This document shows positions 55,261 to 63,552 of a DNA stretch of 64,000 bases, piece after piece. The notes beneath the pieces were generated by a model that worked only from the letters and a program-made list of their open reading frames with translations, made no database searches and was not told where the DNA came from. The DNA is taken from NCBI RefSeq assembly GCF_003367195.1, contig NZ_QRGO01000001.1:2714501-2778500 (forward strand), given 5' to 3'. Numbering within the stretch: position 1 is the stretch's first letter; each line of letters starts with the position of its first letter. This DNA comes from Undibacter mobilis. Its GTDB lineage: Bacteria > Pseudomonadota > Alphaproteobacteria > Rhizobiales > Xanthobacteraceae. A program made the position numbers and the translations under genes.

Positions 55261-55962
55261 ATGCGCTTCGCGCTGACAATGATAACAAGGGCGGTGCTTG
55301 GCACCGCCCTTTTTCTTTTGGTCGCTGCCGGGATGGCAGGTCGCGCGATGGGCGATACAAAAGCCGACCAGGCCCTGATCGAGGCCGCAGGCCGCGGCGA
55401 TGGCATTGCCGTGCGCCGGCTGATCGCCGAGGGCGCCAGCGTTCGGGCGCGCGACGGGCAGGGCCGCACGGCGCTGCTCGCTGCGACCCATGCTCCGCCG
55501 GGCGTCGGGACGGAGGCCGCAAGGCTGCTGATTGCGGCCGGCGCCGACGTCAACGCGAAGGACGCGATCCAGGATTCGCCCTACCTTTACGCCGCTGCCG
55601 AAGGCCGCAACGACATCCTGCGCATGACGCTGGCGGCCGGCGCCGACCTCCAGAGCACCAACCGCTATGGCGGCACCGGCTTGATCCCGGCCGCCCACCA
55701 TGGCCATCCGGAAACCGTGCGCATTCTTCTGCGCACCGCGATCGACAAGGACCACGTCAACAAACTTGGCTGGACGGCGCTCCTGGAAGCCATCGTGCTG
55801 GGGGATGGCGGGCCGGTACATACCGAGATCGTGCGCGATCTGGTGCGGTCAGGTGCAAGTGTAACTATCGCCGACCGCGAGGGCGTCAGCCCACTCGCCC
55901 ACGCCCGCCGCCGCGGCTATGCCGCCATCGTTGCGATCCTGGAAACGGCCGGCGCGCGATAG
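55261..55962 (+). CDS. ankyrin-repeat protein, probably exported
   Basis: 233 residues. A hydrophobic N-terminus (about 8-28, VLGTALFLLVAAGMAG) looks like a signal peptide, with the processing site unclear. The rest is five to six ankyrin repeats (e.g. DGQGRTALLAATHAP, GADVNAKDAIQDSPYLYAAAEGR, NKLGWTALLEAI). Ankyrin repeats bind protein partners, unknown here. A strong terminator-like hairpin lies within codons 9-20, an odd place. If translation starts instead at the ATG at 55333 or 55348, the protein would be cytoplasmic. Confidence 0.82.
   Translation: MRFALTMITRAVLGTALFLLVAAGMAGRAMGDTKADQALIEAAGRGDGIAVRRLIAEGASVRARDGQGRTALLAATHAPPGVGTEAARLLIAAGADVNAKDAIQDSPYLYAAAEGRNDILRMTLAAGADLQSTNRYGGTGLIPAAHHGHPETVRILLRTAIDKDHVNKLGWTALLEAIVLGDGGPVHTEIVRDLVRSGASVTIADREGVSPLAHARRRGYAAIVAILETAGAR
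55287..55318 (+). terminator. intrinsic terminator of the ribosomal array, inside the ankyrin gene start
   Basis: AAGGGCGGTGC and GCACCGCCCTT form a perfect 11-bp stem with a TTG loop, followed by TTTCTTTT. It is the strongest terminator downstream of rplQ, 33 bases after its stop, yet it lies in the signal-peptide codons of the next gene. Confidence 0.85.
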
Positions 55963-56067
55963 CCGGTGTTTGATAACGCTGCGCTTGTGATGGCGGTCAC
56001 ATCGGGGTCCCGGTATTGTGATATTCGGGCGCCACACAAGAAGCGAATTCCACCTCGGGGGACAATC

Positions 56068-56940
56068 ATGTTCAAAGTCATGCCGCGGCGTGCGTTTGGC
56101 GCAGCCGCCTTGTTTGTATTATCCGCTTTGGCCGGCACCGCCGCCAACGCGCAGGCGAATGGGGATCTGGTCGCGCGCGGCGGCTATCTCGTCAACACCG
56201 TGATGACCTGCCACAACTGCCATACGCCCATGGGGCCGAACGGCCCGGATTTCTCCCGGGCGTTGTCGGGCGGGTTGTTGTTCGACGAGCCGCCGTTCAA
56301 GGTGACCGGCTCGAACATCACGCAGGACAAGGAAACCGGCATCGGCAGCTGGACCGATGCCCAGATCAAGCATCTGCTGCGCACCGGACAGCGGCCGAAT
56401 GGCGTGCAGATTGCCGCTGTGATGCCCACCGCCTTCTACGGCATCATCACCGAACGCGACATGGACGCCATCGTCGCTTATCTGCGCACGGTCAAGCCGG
56501 TCAAGAACAAGGTGCCGGACCCGGTCTACAAGATGCAGATCCCGCATCACGCGTTCCCCGGAGCGGAAAAGCCCTACACGGAAGCGATGCTGAGCGACAA
56601 GGTGAAGAATGGCTTCTACCTCGCCACCATCGCCCACTGCATGGAGTGCCACACGCCGTTCGGCGCCAGGGGCAAGGACTTCGTCGGCGATCTCGGCAAG
56701 GGCGGCATGGAATTCCCGGGGCCCTGGGGCAAGTCGGTGTCGGCCAATATTACCGCGAGCAAAGCCAAGGGTCTCGGCGACTGGACCGACGCGCAGATCA
56801 GAGCCGCGATCACACAAGGCGTGTCCATGGACGGCCACAAGCTCAGGCCGCCGATGGGGTATCCCTTTTATGCGCGCATGACCGGCGAAGATATCGACGC
56901 GATGATTGCCTATCTGCGCATGGTGCCGGCCAAGGAGTGA
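56068..56940 (+). CDS. diheme c-type cytochrome
   Basis: 290 residues from the ATG at 56068 with GGGGGA 6 bases upstream. A signal peptide (about 1-28, ending TAANA) exports it to the periplasm. Two heme c sites are present: CHNCH at 48-52 and CMECH at 191-195, each followed by a cytochrome c fold half with a candidate Met ligand. It resembles the cytochrome subunits serving periplasmic dehydrogenases, but no dehydrogenase is adjacent, so its electron donor is unknown. A separate start at 55966 would lack both ribosome site and signal peptide. Confidence 0.92.
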   Translation: MFKVMPRRAFGAAALFVLSALAGTAANAQANGDLVARGGYLVNTVMTCHNCHTPMGPNGPDFSRALSGGLLFDEPPFKVTGSNITQDKETGIGSWTDAQIKHLLRTGQRPNGVQIAAVMPTAFYGIITERDMDAIVAYLRTVKPVKNKVPDPVYKMQIPHHAFPGAEKPYTEAMLSDKVKNGFYLATIAHCMECHTPFGARGKDFVGDLGKGGMEFPGPWGKSVSANITASKAKGLGDWTDAQIRAAITQGVSMDGHKLRPPMGYPFYARMTGEDIDAMIAYLRMVPAKE

Positions 56941-56943
56941 CGG

Positions 56944-57792
56944 CTACCGCTTTTTCTTCTTGCCCTTCACCAGCATCTTCACCTTCGCCGCATCCGCCAC
57001 GGTCGCTGGCGTGTAGACGACCAGCCCGAGATCGGGCCGGCCGTCGACGGCGAAGGATGAATATTCGAGGCCGATCATGTCGCCCTTGGGCGATCGGATA
57101 TTCTTGGTGCCTTCGCCGTAATGGCGCACGTCGTTCTCGCGCCACATCGCCGCGAAGTCAGGGCTGGCCGCGCTCAGTTCATCGACCAGTGCCTTGACCT
57201 TGTCGGATGCACCGGATCGCGCGGCATCGGCGCGAAATGCGGCGACGACAAAACGGGCGACGGCGTGCCAGTCCTTTTGTCGTGCGCGGCTGTACGGGTC
57301 GGCGAAAATAATACGGAGGATGTTGCGATTGTTGGGCGGCAGTTTTGCGTAATCGGTGAGCACCGCCGCTGCGGCTTTATTCCAGGCGACCACATCCCAA
57401 GTCGTGGTCTTCACCACGGCAGGGTTCAGCTCCATGGAGTCGATCAGCCGTTGCAGGCGGGGCGACACGCCCTGATCGGCATGCACATGCGCATGCGCGT
57501 CCGGCGCACGGCCGAGGCCGATGAAGAAGAGATGCTCGCGCTCGGCCTGCGTCAGCATCAGCGCGCGGGCGATGCGGTCGAGCACATCGGCGGACGGAGC
57601 GCCGCCGCGGCCCTGTTCGAGCCATGTGTACCAGGTGGCGCTGACATGAGCGCGCTGCGCCACCTCCTCGCGGCGCAGCCCCGGCGTGCGGCGTCGCGTG
57701 AGCGGCAGCCCGAACGCGGCCGGATCAAGCTTTGCCCGGCGGTCCTTCAGATAAAGACCGAGTTGTTTCTCGTCGTTGGCGGCCGCCGGCAT
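56944..57792 (-). CDS. XRE-family regulator with MmyB-like ligand-binding domain
   Basis: 282 residues. The N-terminal helix-turn-helix (about 10-80) contains TPGLRREEVAQRAHVSATWYTWLEQGR, typical of this family (quoted as landmark). The C-terminal part (about 105-260) resembles the MmyB/PAS-like domain, with AWNKAAAAVL and NILRIIFADP, followed by a lysine-rich end. It converges with the cytochrome gene (3 bases between stops) and is divergent from an SDR gene, which it probably controls, along with itself. Confidence 0.9.
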   Translation of the reverse strand: MPAAANDEKQLGLYLKDRRAKLDPAAFGLPLTRRRTPGLRREEVAQRAHVSATWYTWLEQGRGGAPSADVLDRIARALMLTQAEREHLFFIGLGRAPDAHAHVHADQGVSPRLQRLIDSMELNPAVVKTTTWDVVAWNKAAAAVLTDYAKLPPNNRNILRIIFADPYSRARQKDWHAVARFVVAAFRADAARSGASDKVKALVDELSAASPDFAAMWRENDVRHYGEGTKNIRSPKGDMIGLEYSSFAVDGRPDLGLVVYTPATVADAAKVKMLVKGKKKKR

Positions 57793-57814
57793 CTCGCATC
57801 CTGTTAGAAATTAT

Positions 57815-57835
57815 AATAGGATAAGGTCACCTATT
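57815..57835. promoter_or_regulatory. candidate operator between XRE regulator and SDR gene
   Basis: AATAGG at 57815-57820 and CCTATT at 57830-57835 are an inverted repeat with 9 bases between, in a locally AT-rich divergent promoter region 23 bases from the regulator start. Weak evidence but right place. Confidence 0.5.
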
Positions 57836-57913
57836 TACCCGGATATCTATACGCCTAGATTGGCCTCCAGACAAATCGCGTGTGTTGTCACGCGCCATGA
57901 AAAGAGGCTTCCC

Positions 57914-58786
57914 ATGCGTGTTTTCGTCACCGGCGCGACCGGCTTTGTCGGCGCCGCCGTCGTCCAGGATCTGATCGGAGCTGGCCATTCCGTGCTCGGC
58001 CTGACGCGCTCGGACAAGGGCGCGGCCGAACTCAGGGCGGCAGGCGCCGAGGTGCATCAGGGCTCGCTCGAGGATCTCGACAGCCTCATACGCGGCGCCA
58101 AAGCCGTGGATGCCGTGATCCATACCGCGTTCAATCATGACTTCACCCGCTTCGTGCAGAGCTGCGAGGATGATCGCCGTATCGTCGAGGCGATGGGCAA
58201 TGCGCTGGTCGGCACCGGCAAGACGCTGATCGTCACGTCGGGCACCGGCGTTGTTCACGGCCTTGCCACCGAGGACAGCGAGCCGGGCCAGCATCCCCGC
58301 GCGGCCTCGGAGTACGCCACCGCTGCCGCAGCCTCACGCGGCGTGCGGGCGATGATCGTGCGTCTGCCGCAGGTGCATGGCGATGGCGATCATGCCTTCG
58401 TGCCGCTCACCATCAATCTCGCGCGCGAGAAAGGCGAGGCGGTCTATATCGGCGATGGTTCGAACCGCTGGCCAGCGGTGCATCGTTTCGATGCCGCACC
58501 GGTCTATCGTCTGGCGCTCGAGAAGGGCACGGCGTTCCGCTATCACGCTGTTGCGGAAGAGGGCGTGCCGTTCCGCGATATCGCCGAGGTGACGGGCCGT
58601 CGCTTGAATGTGCCGGTCGTCAGCAAGACGCGAGACGAAGCCGCCGCGCATTTCGGCTGGTTCATCCATTTCGCATCGGCGGACATGCCGGCCTCGAGTG
58701 CGAAAACGCGCGCCGAACTCAAGTGGAATCCGGCAGGGCCGAAGCTCCTGCCGGATATTGATCGCGAGATCTACTTCGAGACGTAA
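57914..58786 (+). CDS. atypical SDR-family NAD(P)-dependent oxidoreductase/epimerase
   Basis: 290 residues from ATG at 57914 with AAGAGG upstream. The nucleotide site VTGATGFVGAAV (5-16) is intact. The catalytic tyrosine candidate is Tyr134 in ASEYATAAAA, but the lysine four residues later is replaced by alanine, marking an atypical SDR. Substrate unknown; such genes with a divergent XRE/MmyB regulator are often stress or detoxification functions. It might bind NAD(P)H without classical catalysis. Confidence 0.88.
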   Translation: MRVFVTGATGFVGAAVVQDLIGAGHSVLGLTRSDKGAAELRAAGAEVHQGSLEDLDSLIRGAKAVDAVIHTAFNHDFTRFVQSCEDDRRIVEAMGNALVGTGKTLIVTSGTGVVHGLATEDSEPGQHPRAASEYATAAAASRGVRAMIVRLPQVHGDGDHAFVPLTINLAREKGEAVYIGDGSNRWPAVHRFDAAPVYRLALEKGTAFRYHAVAEEGVPFRDIAEVTGRRLNVPVVSKTRDEAAAHFGWFIHFASADMPASSAKTRAELKWNPAGPKLLPDIDREIYFET

Positions 58787-58856
58787 CGAGGTCTCACCGA
58801 TCAGCAGAAGGCGTCGCGTGCGATGCCGTGTTGGCGGTGAGATTCTGTCAGGGAGC

Positions 58857-59873
58857 TCACCAACCAGAAAGCACAATTTTGCCGATGGTCGTGCCGGTTT
58901 CGACCTGCTGATGCGCCTTGATCAGGTTCGCCGCATTGATCGGCGACAGCTCCTGAGCGGCCGTGGTGATCATCAGCCCGGCGTCGACCATCGCCGATAC
59001 TTCGTTGAGCAGCTTGTGCTGGGTTATCATGTCCGCGGCTCCGAATACCGAGCGAGTGAACATCGATTCCCAGTGAACCGAGATCGACTTCGGCTTGAAC
59101 GGCATCACGTTGAGGCTTTTCGGGTCGTCGATGAGCACGAACTGGCCCTGCGGCGCGATAATATCGGCGAGTTGCGGCGCGCTTTGGTCGGTCCCGGTGA
59201 TGCCGGCGACCATTGCCACCTGCGGATGGCCGATGGCCTTCAATTGTTCGGCCAGCGGCTTGTGGTGGTCGATGACGTGATCGGCGCCGAGCTTGAGGCA
59301 CCAGTCGCGCGTTTCCTGCCGTGAGGCGGTGGCAATGATCGTGAGCCCGGTGAGCCGGCGCGCGAGCTGGATCATGATCGAGCCGACGCCGCCACCGCCG
59401 CCGATCACCAGCACGGCGCGGCCGTCCGGTGTCTTGGCGGGCTTCACGCCGAGGCGGTCGAACAGCATTTCCCAGGCGGTGATGCTGGTCAGCGGCAGTG
59501 CCGCTGCCTGCGCGAAGGTGAGGGACGTGGGCTTCTTGCCGACGATGCGTTCGTCGACCAAATGAAATTCGCTGTTAGTGCCGGGGCGGGCGATCGAGCC
59601 GGCGTAGAACACCTCGTCGCCGGCCTTGAACAAAGTGACGTCCGCACCGACCGCCTCGACCACGCCGGCGGCGTCATAGCCCAGTACCTTGGGCGGCTCG
59701 CCGGCTTTCGGTTCGGCGCGCATCCGCACCTTGGTGTCGACCGGATTGACCGAGATGGCCTTGACCGCCACCCGCAGGTCGTGCGGGCCGGGGCTGGGCT
59801 TGTCGGCGGTGAAATCGACGAGGGCTTTGGGATCGGTGAGGGGCAGGGACTTGAGGTAGCCGACGGCTTTCAT
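58857..59873 (-). CDS. zinc-free MDR oxidoreductase, quinone reductase-like
   Basis: 338 residues of the medium-chain dehydrogenase superfamily. The substrate domain begins AVGYLKSLPL and includes VNPVDTKVR and LGYDAAGVVEAVG; the NADPH site is GGGGGVGS at 158-165. Only one cysteine is present, so neither catalytic nor structural zinc sites can exist; this matches the quinone oxidoreductase branch (often annotated zinc-binding by homology). It is divergent from an HxlR regulator across a palindromic operator, echoing known qor/HxlR redox pairs. Confidence 0.92.
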   Translation of the reverse strand: MKAVGYLKSLPLTDPKALVDFTADKPSPGPHDLRVAVKAISVNPVDTKVRMRAEPKAGEPPKVLGYDAAGVVEAVGADVTLFKAGDEVFYAGSIARPGTNSEFHLVDERIVGKKPTSLTFAQAAALPLTSITAWEMLFDRLGVKPAKTPDGRAVLVIGGGGGVGSIMIQLARRLTGLTIIATASRQETRDWCLKLGADHVIDHHKPLAEQLKAIGHPQVAMVAGITGTDQSAPQLADIIAPQGQFVLIDDPKSLNVMPFKPKSISVHWESMFTRSVFGAADMITQHKLLNEVSAMVDAGLMITTAAQELSPINAANLIKAHQQVETGTTIGKIVLSGW

Positions 59874-59957
59874 GGCGGTCTCCGGAATTGAGACCTTTCA
59901 CATCTGCGATTGGATGCAACCTTGCAAGTATGGATTTTTATTGTATCTAGTGCCTGA

Positions 59958-59969
59958 AAAGGTACCTTT
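59958..59969. promoter_or_regulatory. palindromic operator for the HxlR regulator
   Basis: AAAGGTACCTTT is a perfect 12-base palindrome, 23 bases upstream of the regulator start and 84 from the dehydrogenase start. HxlR-family proteins commonly bind GTAC-centred inverted repeats, so this is a credible shared operator. Confidence 0.72.
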
Positions 59970-59992
59970 GCGACGAATCAAGAGGTTACGTG

Positions 59993-60415
59993 ATGTTGAT
60001 GCCCCCGCAACGCCTGCCGAAGAAGGCTCCGAAGCCACCCCGCGATTATGACTGCGCGGCCGGATGTCCGGTCGAGGCGACCCTCGAACTGATCGATGGC
60101 AAGTGGAAGGGCGTCATTCTGTTTCATCTTCAGGATGGCCCGGTGCGCTTCAACGCCCTGCGCCGTGGCCTCCATGGCATTACCCAGCGCATGCTGACCA
60201 AACAGCTCCGCGAGCTGGAACAGGCCGGGCTGATCCTGCGTCAGGTCTATGCCGAGGTGCCGCCGCGGGTTGAATACCGGTTATCGCCGCTAGGCGAGAC
60301 CATGCAGCCGGTCATCGAAACGCTGAAGAACTGGGGTGAGACCTACCTTAAAGGCCGCAAGCGCGGCGAAGCCGGTCCGATCAACGCCATGCCAGCCGAC
60401 GAGGCGCGGCTGTAA
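59993..60415 (+). CDS. HxlR-family redox-type regulator
   Basis: 140 residues from ATG at 59993, with AGAGG 7 bases upstream. A winged HTH with the family signature CPVEATLELIDGKWKGVILF (25-44) and RFNALRRGLHGITQRMLTKQL. Cys21 and Cys25 precede the first helix; in YodB, QorR and relatives a cysteine at this place senses quinones or oxidants. It probably represses the divergent oxidoreductase and itself until oxidised or alkylated. Confidence 0.92.
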   Translation: MLMPPQRLPKKAPKPPRDYDCAAGCPVEATLELIDGKWKGVILFHLQDGPVRFNALRRGLHGITQRMLTKQLRELEQAGLILRQVYAEVPPRVEYRLSPLGETMQPVIETLKNWGETYLKGRKRGEAGPINAMPADEARL

Positions 60416-60481
60416 CGGCCTTTTTTCGGCCAACAGGTTTTGTAGATCAAGCCATCATCGATCGCATTGTCGGAACTTCAC

Positions 60482-61867
60482 ATGATCCGCTCGATAGCTG
60501 CCGTTCTTGTTTTTGTCGTTGCCTCCGCCGTCGCCGCACCGGCACAGGATCGCCGCGTGCCGACTACGAATGAGGTGCGGCTGTCTTATTCGCCGATCGT
60601 CAAGCACGTCGCGCCCGCGGTGGTGAACGTCTACGCGGCCAAAACCGTGCAGACGCGCAACCCGCTGTTCGACGATCCGATCTTCCGCCGTTTCTTCGGC
60701 GGCGGGCCGGGCGGACTGAACCAGGTGCAGCGCTCGCTCGGCTCCGGCGTCATCGTCGATCCGACGGGGCTGATCGTCACCAATGTCCACGTCATCGAAG
60801 GTGCCGACGAGATCAAGGTGTCGCTCGCCGACAAGCGCGAGTTTGAAGCGACCGTGGTGCTGAAAGACCCGCGCACCGATCTTGCGGTGATGCGTATCAA
60901 GGATGGCGCAGCATTTCCATTCCTCGAATTCGCCAACTCCGACACGCTGGAAGTGGGCGATCTGGTGCTGGCCATCGGCAATCCGTTCGGTGTCGGCCAG
61001 ACGGTGACGCACGGTATCGTCTCGGCGCTGGCGCGCACGCAGGTCGGCGTCTCCGATTATCAGTTCTTCATCCAGACCGACGCCGCGATCAATCCGGGCA
61101 ATTCCGGCGGCGCGCTGGTCGATATCAATGGCCGGCTTGTGGGCATCAACACGGCGATTTTTTCGCGCTCGGGCGGCTCGCAGGGTGTCGGTTTCGCCAT
61201 CCCGGCCAACATGGTGAGGGTCGTTGTCGCGTCCGCCAAGGGCGGCGGCGGCGCGGTGCGGCGGCCGTGGCTCGGCGCCACGCTGCAAACCGTGACGCCG
61301 GAGATTGCCGACGGCCTCAATCTCAAGCGCCCGGCTGGCGCGCTGATTTCCAACGTCATGCGCGATGGGCCCGCCGCCAAGGCCGGCCTTAAAGCCGGCG
61401 ATCTGATCGTCTCGATCGACGGCCAGGATGTCGATGACAGCAACGCCTTCGATTATCGCTTTGCAACGAAGCCGCTTGGCGGCTCCGCCAAGCTGGGCGT
61501 CATGCGCGCCGGCCGCGAGATGGCAGCGACGATCGCGCTTGAAACCGCGCCGGATGCGCCGCGCGACGAAATCACGATTCAATCGCGCTCACCCTTTTCC
61601 GGCGCGCGCGTCGCCAATTTGTCGCCGGCGCTGGCCGACGAACTGCAATTGCAGAACATCGATACTGGCGTGGTCATCGTCGGCACCGACGACGGTTCGG
61701 TCGCCGGCAATCTCGGCTTCCAGCGCGGCGACGTGATCCAGGAAGTTAACGGCACGCGCGTCGACAAAACGCGCGATCTCGATCGCCTGTCGCGCACGCC
61801 GAGCAATGGCTGGCGTATCGTGATTCTGCGGCGCGGGCAGAAGATCTCCGCGATGTTCGGGGGGTAA
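60482..61867 (+). CDS. Deg/HtrA-type periplasmic serine protease
   Basis: 461 residues with a signal peptide (about 1-20, IRSIAAVLVFVVASAVAA). The trypsin-like domain carries His103 (TNVHVIEG), Asp133 (RTDLAVM) and Ser208 (GNSGG). Two PDZ domains follow (about 250-340 and 370-455). It degrades or refolds misfolded envelope proteins. ATG at 60482 is chosen over a TTG five codons earlier. It overlaps rarA by one base (TAATG), so both are co-transcribed. Confidence 0.94.
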   Translation: MIRSIAAVLVFVVASAVAAPAQDRRVPTTNEVRLSYSPIVKHVAPAVVNVYAAKTVQTRNPLFDDPIFRRFFGGGPGGLNQVQRSLGSGVIVDPTGLIVTNVHVIEGADEIKVSLADKREFEATVVLKDPRTDLAVMRIKDGAAFPFLEFANSDTLEVGDLVLAIGNPFGVGQTVTHGIVSALARTQVGVSDYQFFIQTDAAINPGNSGGALVDINGRLVGINTAIFSRSGGSQGVGFAIPANMVRVVVASAKGGGGAVRRPWLGATLQTVTPEIADGLNLKRPAGALISNVMRDGPAAKAGLKAGDLIVSIDGQDVDDSNAFDYRFATKPLGGSAKLGVMRAGREMAATIALETAPDAPRDEITIQSRSPFSGARVANLSPALADELQLQNIDTGVVIVGTDDGSVAGNLGFQRGDVIQEVNGTRVDKTRDLDRLSRTPSNGWRIVILRRGQKISAMFGG

Positions 61868-63204
61868 TGATGGCCGCGCGCGGCACGCAAAGCGGTCCTT
61901 CACTGTTCGCCGCCGCCGGGCTCGAGCGCGATGCGCCGCGGCCGCTGGCCGACCGGCTGCGTCCGCAAAAGCTCGAGGAGGTCGTCGGGCAGGACCATCT
62001 GCTCGGTCCCGATGGCGTGCTCACGCGCATGTTGTCGACGCGTTCGCTCGGCTCAATGGTGTTCTGGGGTCCGCCGGGCACCGGCAAGACCACCGTGGCG
62101 CGGTTGCTGGCGAAGGCGACCGACCTGCATTTCGAGCAGATCTCGGCGATCTTCACCGGTGTCGCTGACCTCAAGAAGGTGTTCGAGGAGGCGCGGCGCC
62201 GCCGCGAACTGGGGCAGGGCACGCTGCTGTTCGTCGACGAGGTGCATCGTTTCAACCGCGCCCAGCAGGACAGTTTCCTGCCGGTGATGGAAGACGGCAC
62301 CATCGTGCTGGTCGGCGCCACCACGGAGAATCCGTCCTTCGAGCTCAATGCCGCGCTTCTGTCGCGCGCGCGGGTGCTGGTGTTCAAATCGCTTGGCCCG
62401 GATGCGGTCGAAAAGCTGCTCGAGCGCGCCGAGCACACCGAAGGCAAGCCGCTGCCGCTCGACGATAACGCGCGGCTGATGCTGGCCGGGATGGCCGATG
62501 GCGACGGCCGGGCCTCGCTGACGCTGGCGGAAGAGGTCTGGCGTGCCGCGCGGCCGGGCGAAGTGTTCGACAGCGCGAAATTGCAGGAGATCGTGCAGCG
62601 CCGGGCGCCGATCTACGACAAGTCGCAAGATGGGCACTACAATCTCATCTCGGCGCTGCATAAATCGGTGCGCGGTTCCGATCCCGATGCGGCGCTTTAT
62701 TATCTGGCGCGCATGTTCGACGCCGGCGAGCCGCCGCTCTATATCGCGCGGCGTGTCGTGCGCATGGCGATCGAGGATATCGGGCTCGCCGACCCGCAGG
62801 CGATGGTCATCGCCAACGCCGCCAAGGAGGTCTTCGATTTTCTCGGCAGCCCTGAAGGCGAACTCGCCATCGCCCAGGCCGTGATTTATTGCGCTACCGC
62901 CCCGAAATCCAATGCCGGCTACAAGGCCTATGGCGCGGCGCGGCAGGTTGCCAAGACGGCCGGCTCCCTGGTGCCGCCCAAACACATCCTCAATGCGCCG
63001 ACAAACCTGATGAAAGAGGAAGGCTACGGCCGCGGCTATGCCTATGACCACGATGCCGAGGACGCTTTCTCGGGACAGAACTACTTTCCCGATGCACTGC
63101 CACGCCAGCAGTTCTACAACCCGCCGGAGCGCGGATTCGAGCGCGAAATCAAAAAGCGGCTCGATTACTGGGCGAAGTTGCGCCGGGAGAAGAGCGGGGA
63201 ATGA
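61867..63204 (+). CDS. rarA: replication-associated recombination protein A (AAA+ ATPase)
   Basis: 445 residues (the second ATG at 61870 is equally possible). Opening LADRLRPQKLEEVVGQDHLL is typical of RarA/MgsA/WRNIP1. Walker A is GPPGTGKTT, Walker B LLFVDEVHRFN, sensor 1 VGATTENPSFELN. The C-terminal tetramerisation region includes KSVRGSDPDAALYYLARM. Acts at stalled replication forks. Four-base overlap (ATGA) with the next gene. Confidence 0.97.
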   Translation: MMAARGTQSGPSLFAAAGLERDAPRPLADRLRPQKLEEVVGQDHLLGPDGVLTRMLSTRSLGSMVFWGPPGTGKTTVARLLAKATDLHFEQISAIFTGVADLKKVFEEARRRRELGQGTLLFVDEVHRFNRAQQDSFLPVMEDGTIVLVGATTENPSFELNAALLSRARVLVFKSLGPDAVEKLLERAEHTEGKPLPLDDNARLMLAGMADGDGRASLTLAEEVWRAARPGEVFDSAKLQEIVQRRAPIYDKSQDGHYNLISALHKSVRGSDPDAALYYLARMFDAGEPPLYIARRVVRMAIEDIGLADPQAMVIANAAKEVFDFLGSPEGELAIAQAVIYCATAPKSNAGYKAYGAARQVAKTAGSLVPPKHILNAPTNLMKEEGYGRGYAYDHDAEDAFSGQNYFPDALPRQQFYNPPERGFEREIKKRLDYWAKLRREKSGE

Positions 63205-63545
63205 CCAGGTTTCGGGGCCTTCTGATTGTGTCGTTGATGTTTGTGGCGACGCCGGCCGTTGCGGCCGACGTTATCGACGGGCGCTGGGGCGACGACGCCT
63301 CCTGCAGCGCCATGTTCTTTTCCGACAATGCGCCGCTGACCGTCAGCAACTACGCGGTGCGCTGGAAGGGCGATTCCTGCCGCGTCGGCCGCATGTACAA
63401 GACCGGCGATACCGTCCATATCCAGGCTTGGTGCTGGGACATGGCCGGCGAGCGCTCCATCCCGGTGTCGTTGCGCCCGCATGGCGGCAAGCTTTCGGTG
63501 ACCTGGGATCGCGCGCACCGCGCCGAGCTCAGGCGCTGTCCGTGA
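63201..63545 (+). CDS. small secreted four-cysteine protein, function unknown
   Basis: 114 residues with a signal peptide (about 1-22, [17 protein letters not shown]). The mature part of about 92 residues is beta-rich with Cys35, Cys60, Cys78 and Cys113, suitable for two disulfides, and several tryptophans (W29, W55, W77, W79). I do not recognise the family. Its ATG overlaps the rarA stop, so it is translated from the same message as the Deg protease and rarA. Confidence 0.85.
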   Translation: MTRFRGLLIVSLMFVATPAVAADVIDGRWGDDASCSAMFFSDNAPLTVSNYAVRWKGDSCRVGRMYKTGDTVHIQAWCWDMAGERSIPVSLRPHGGKLSVTWDRAHRAELRRCP

Positions 63546-63552
63546 GGCGATG

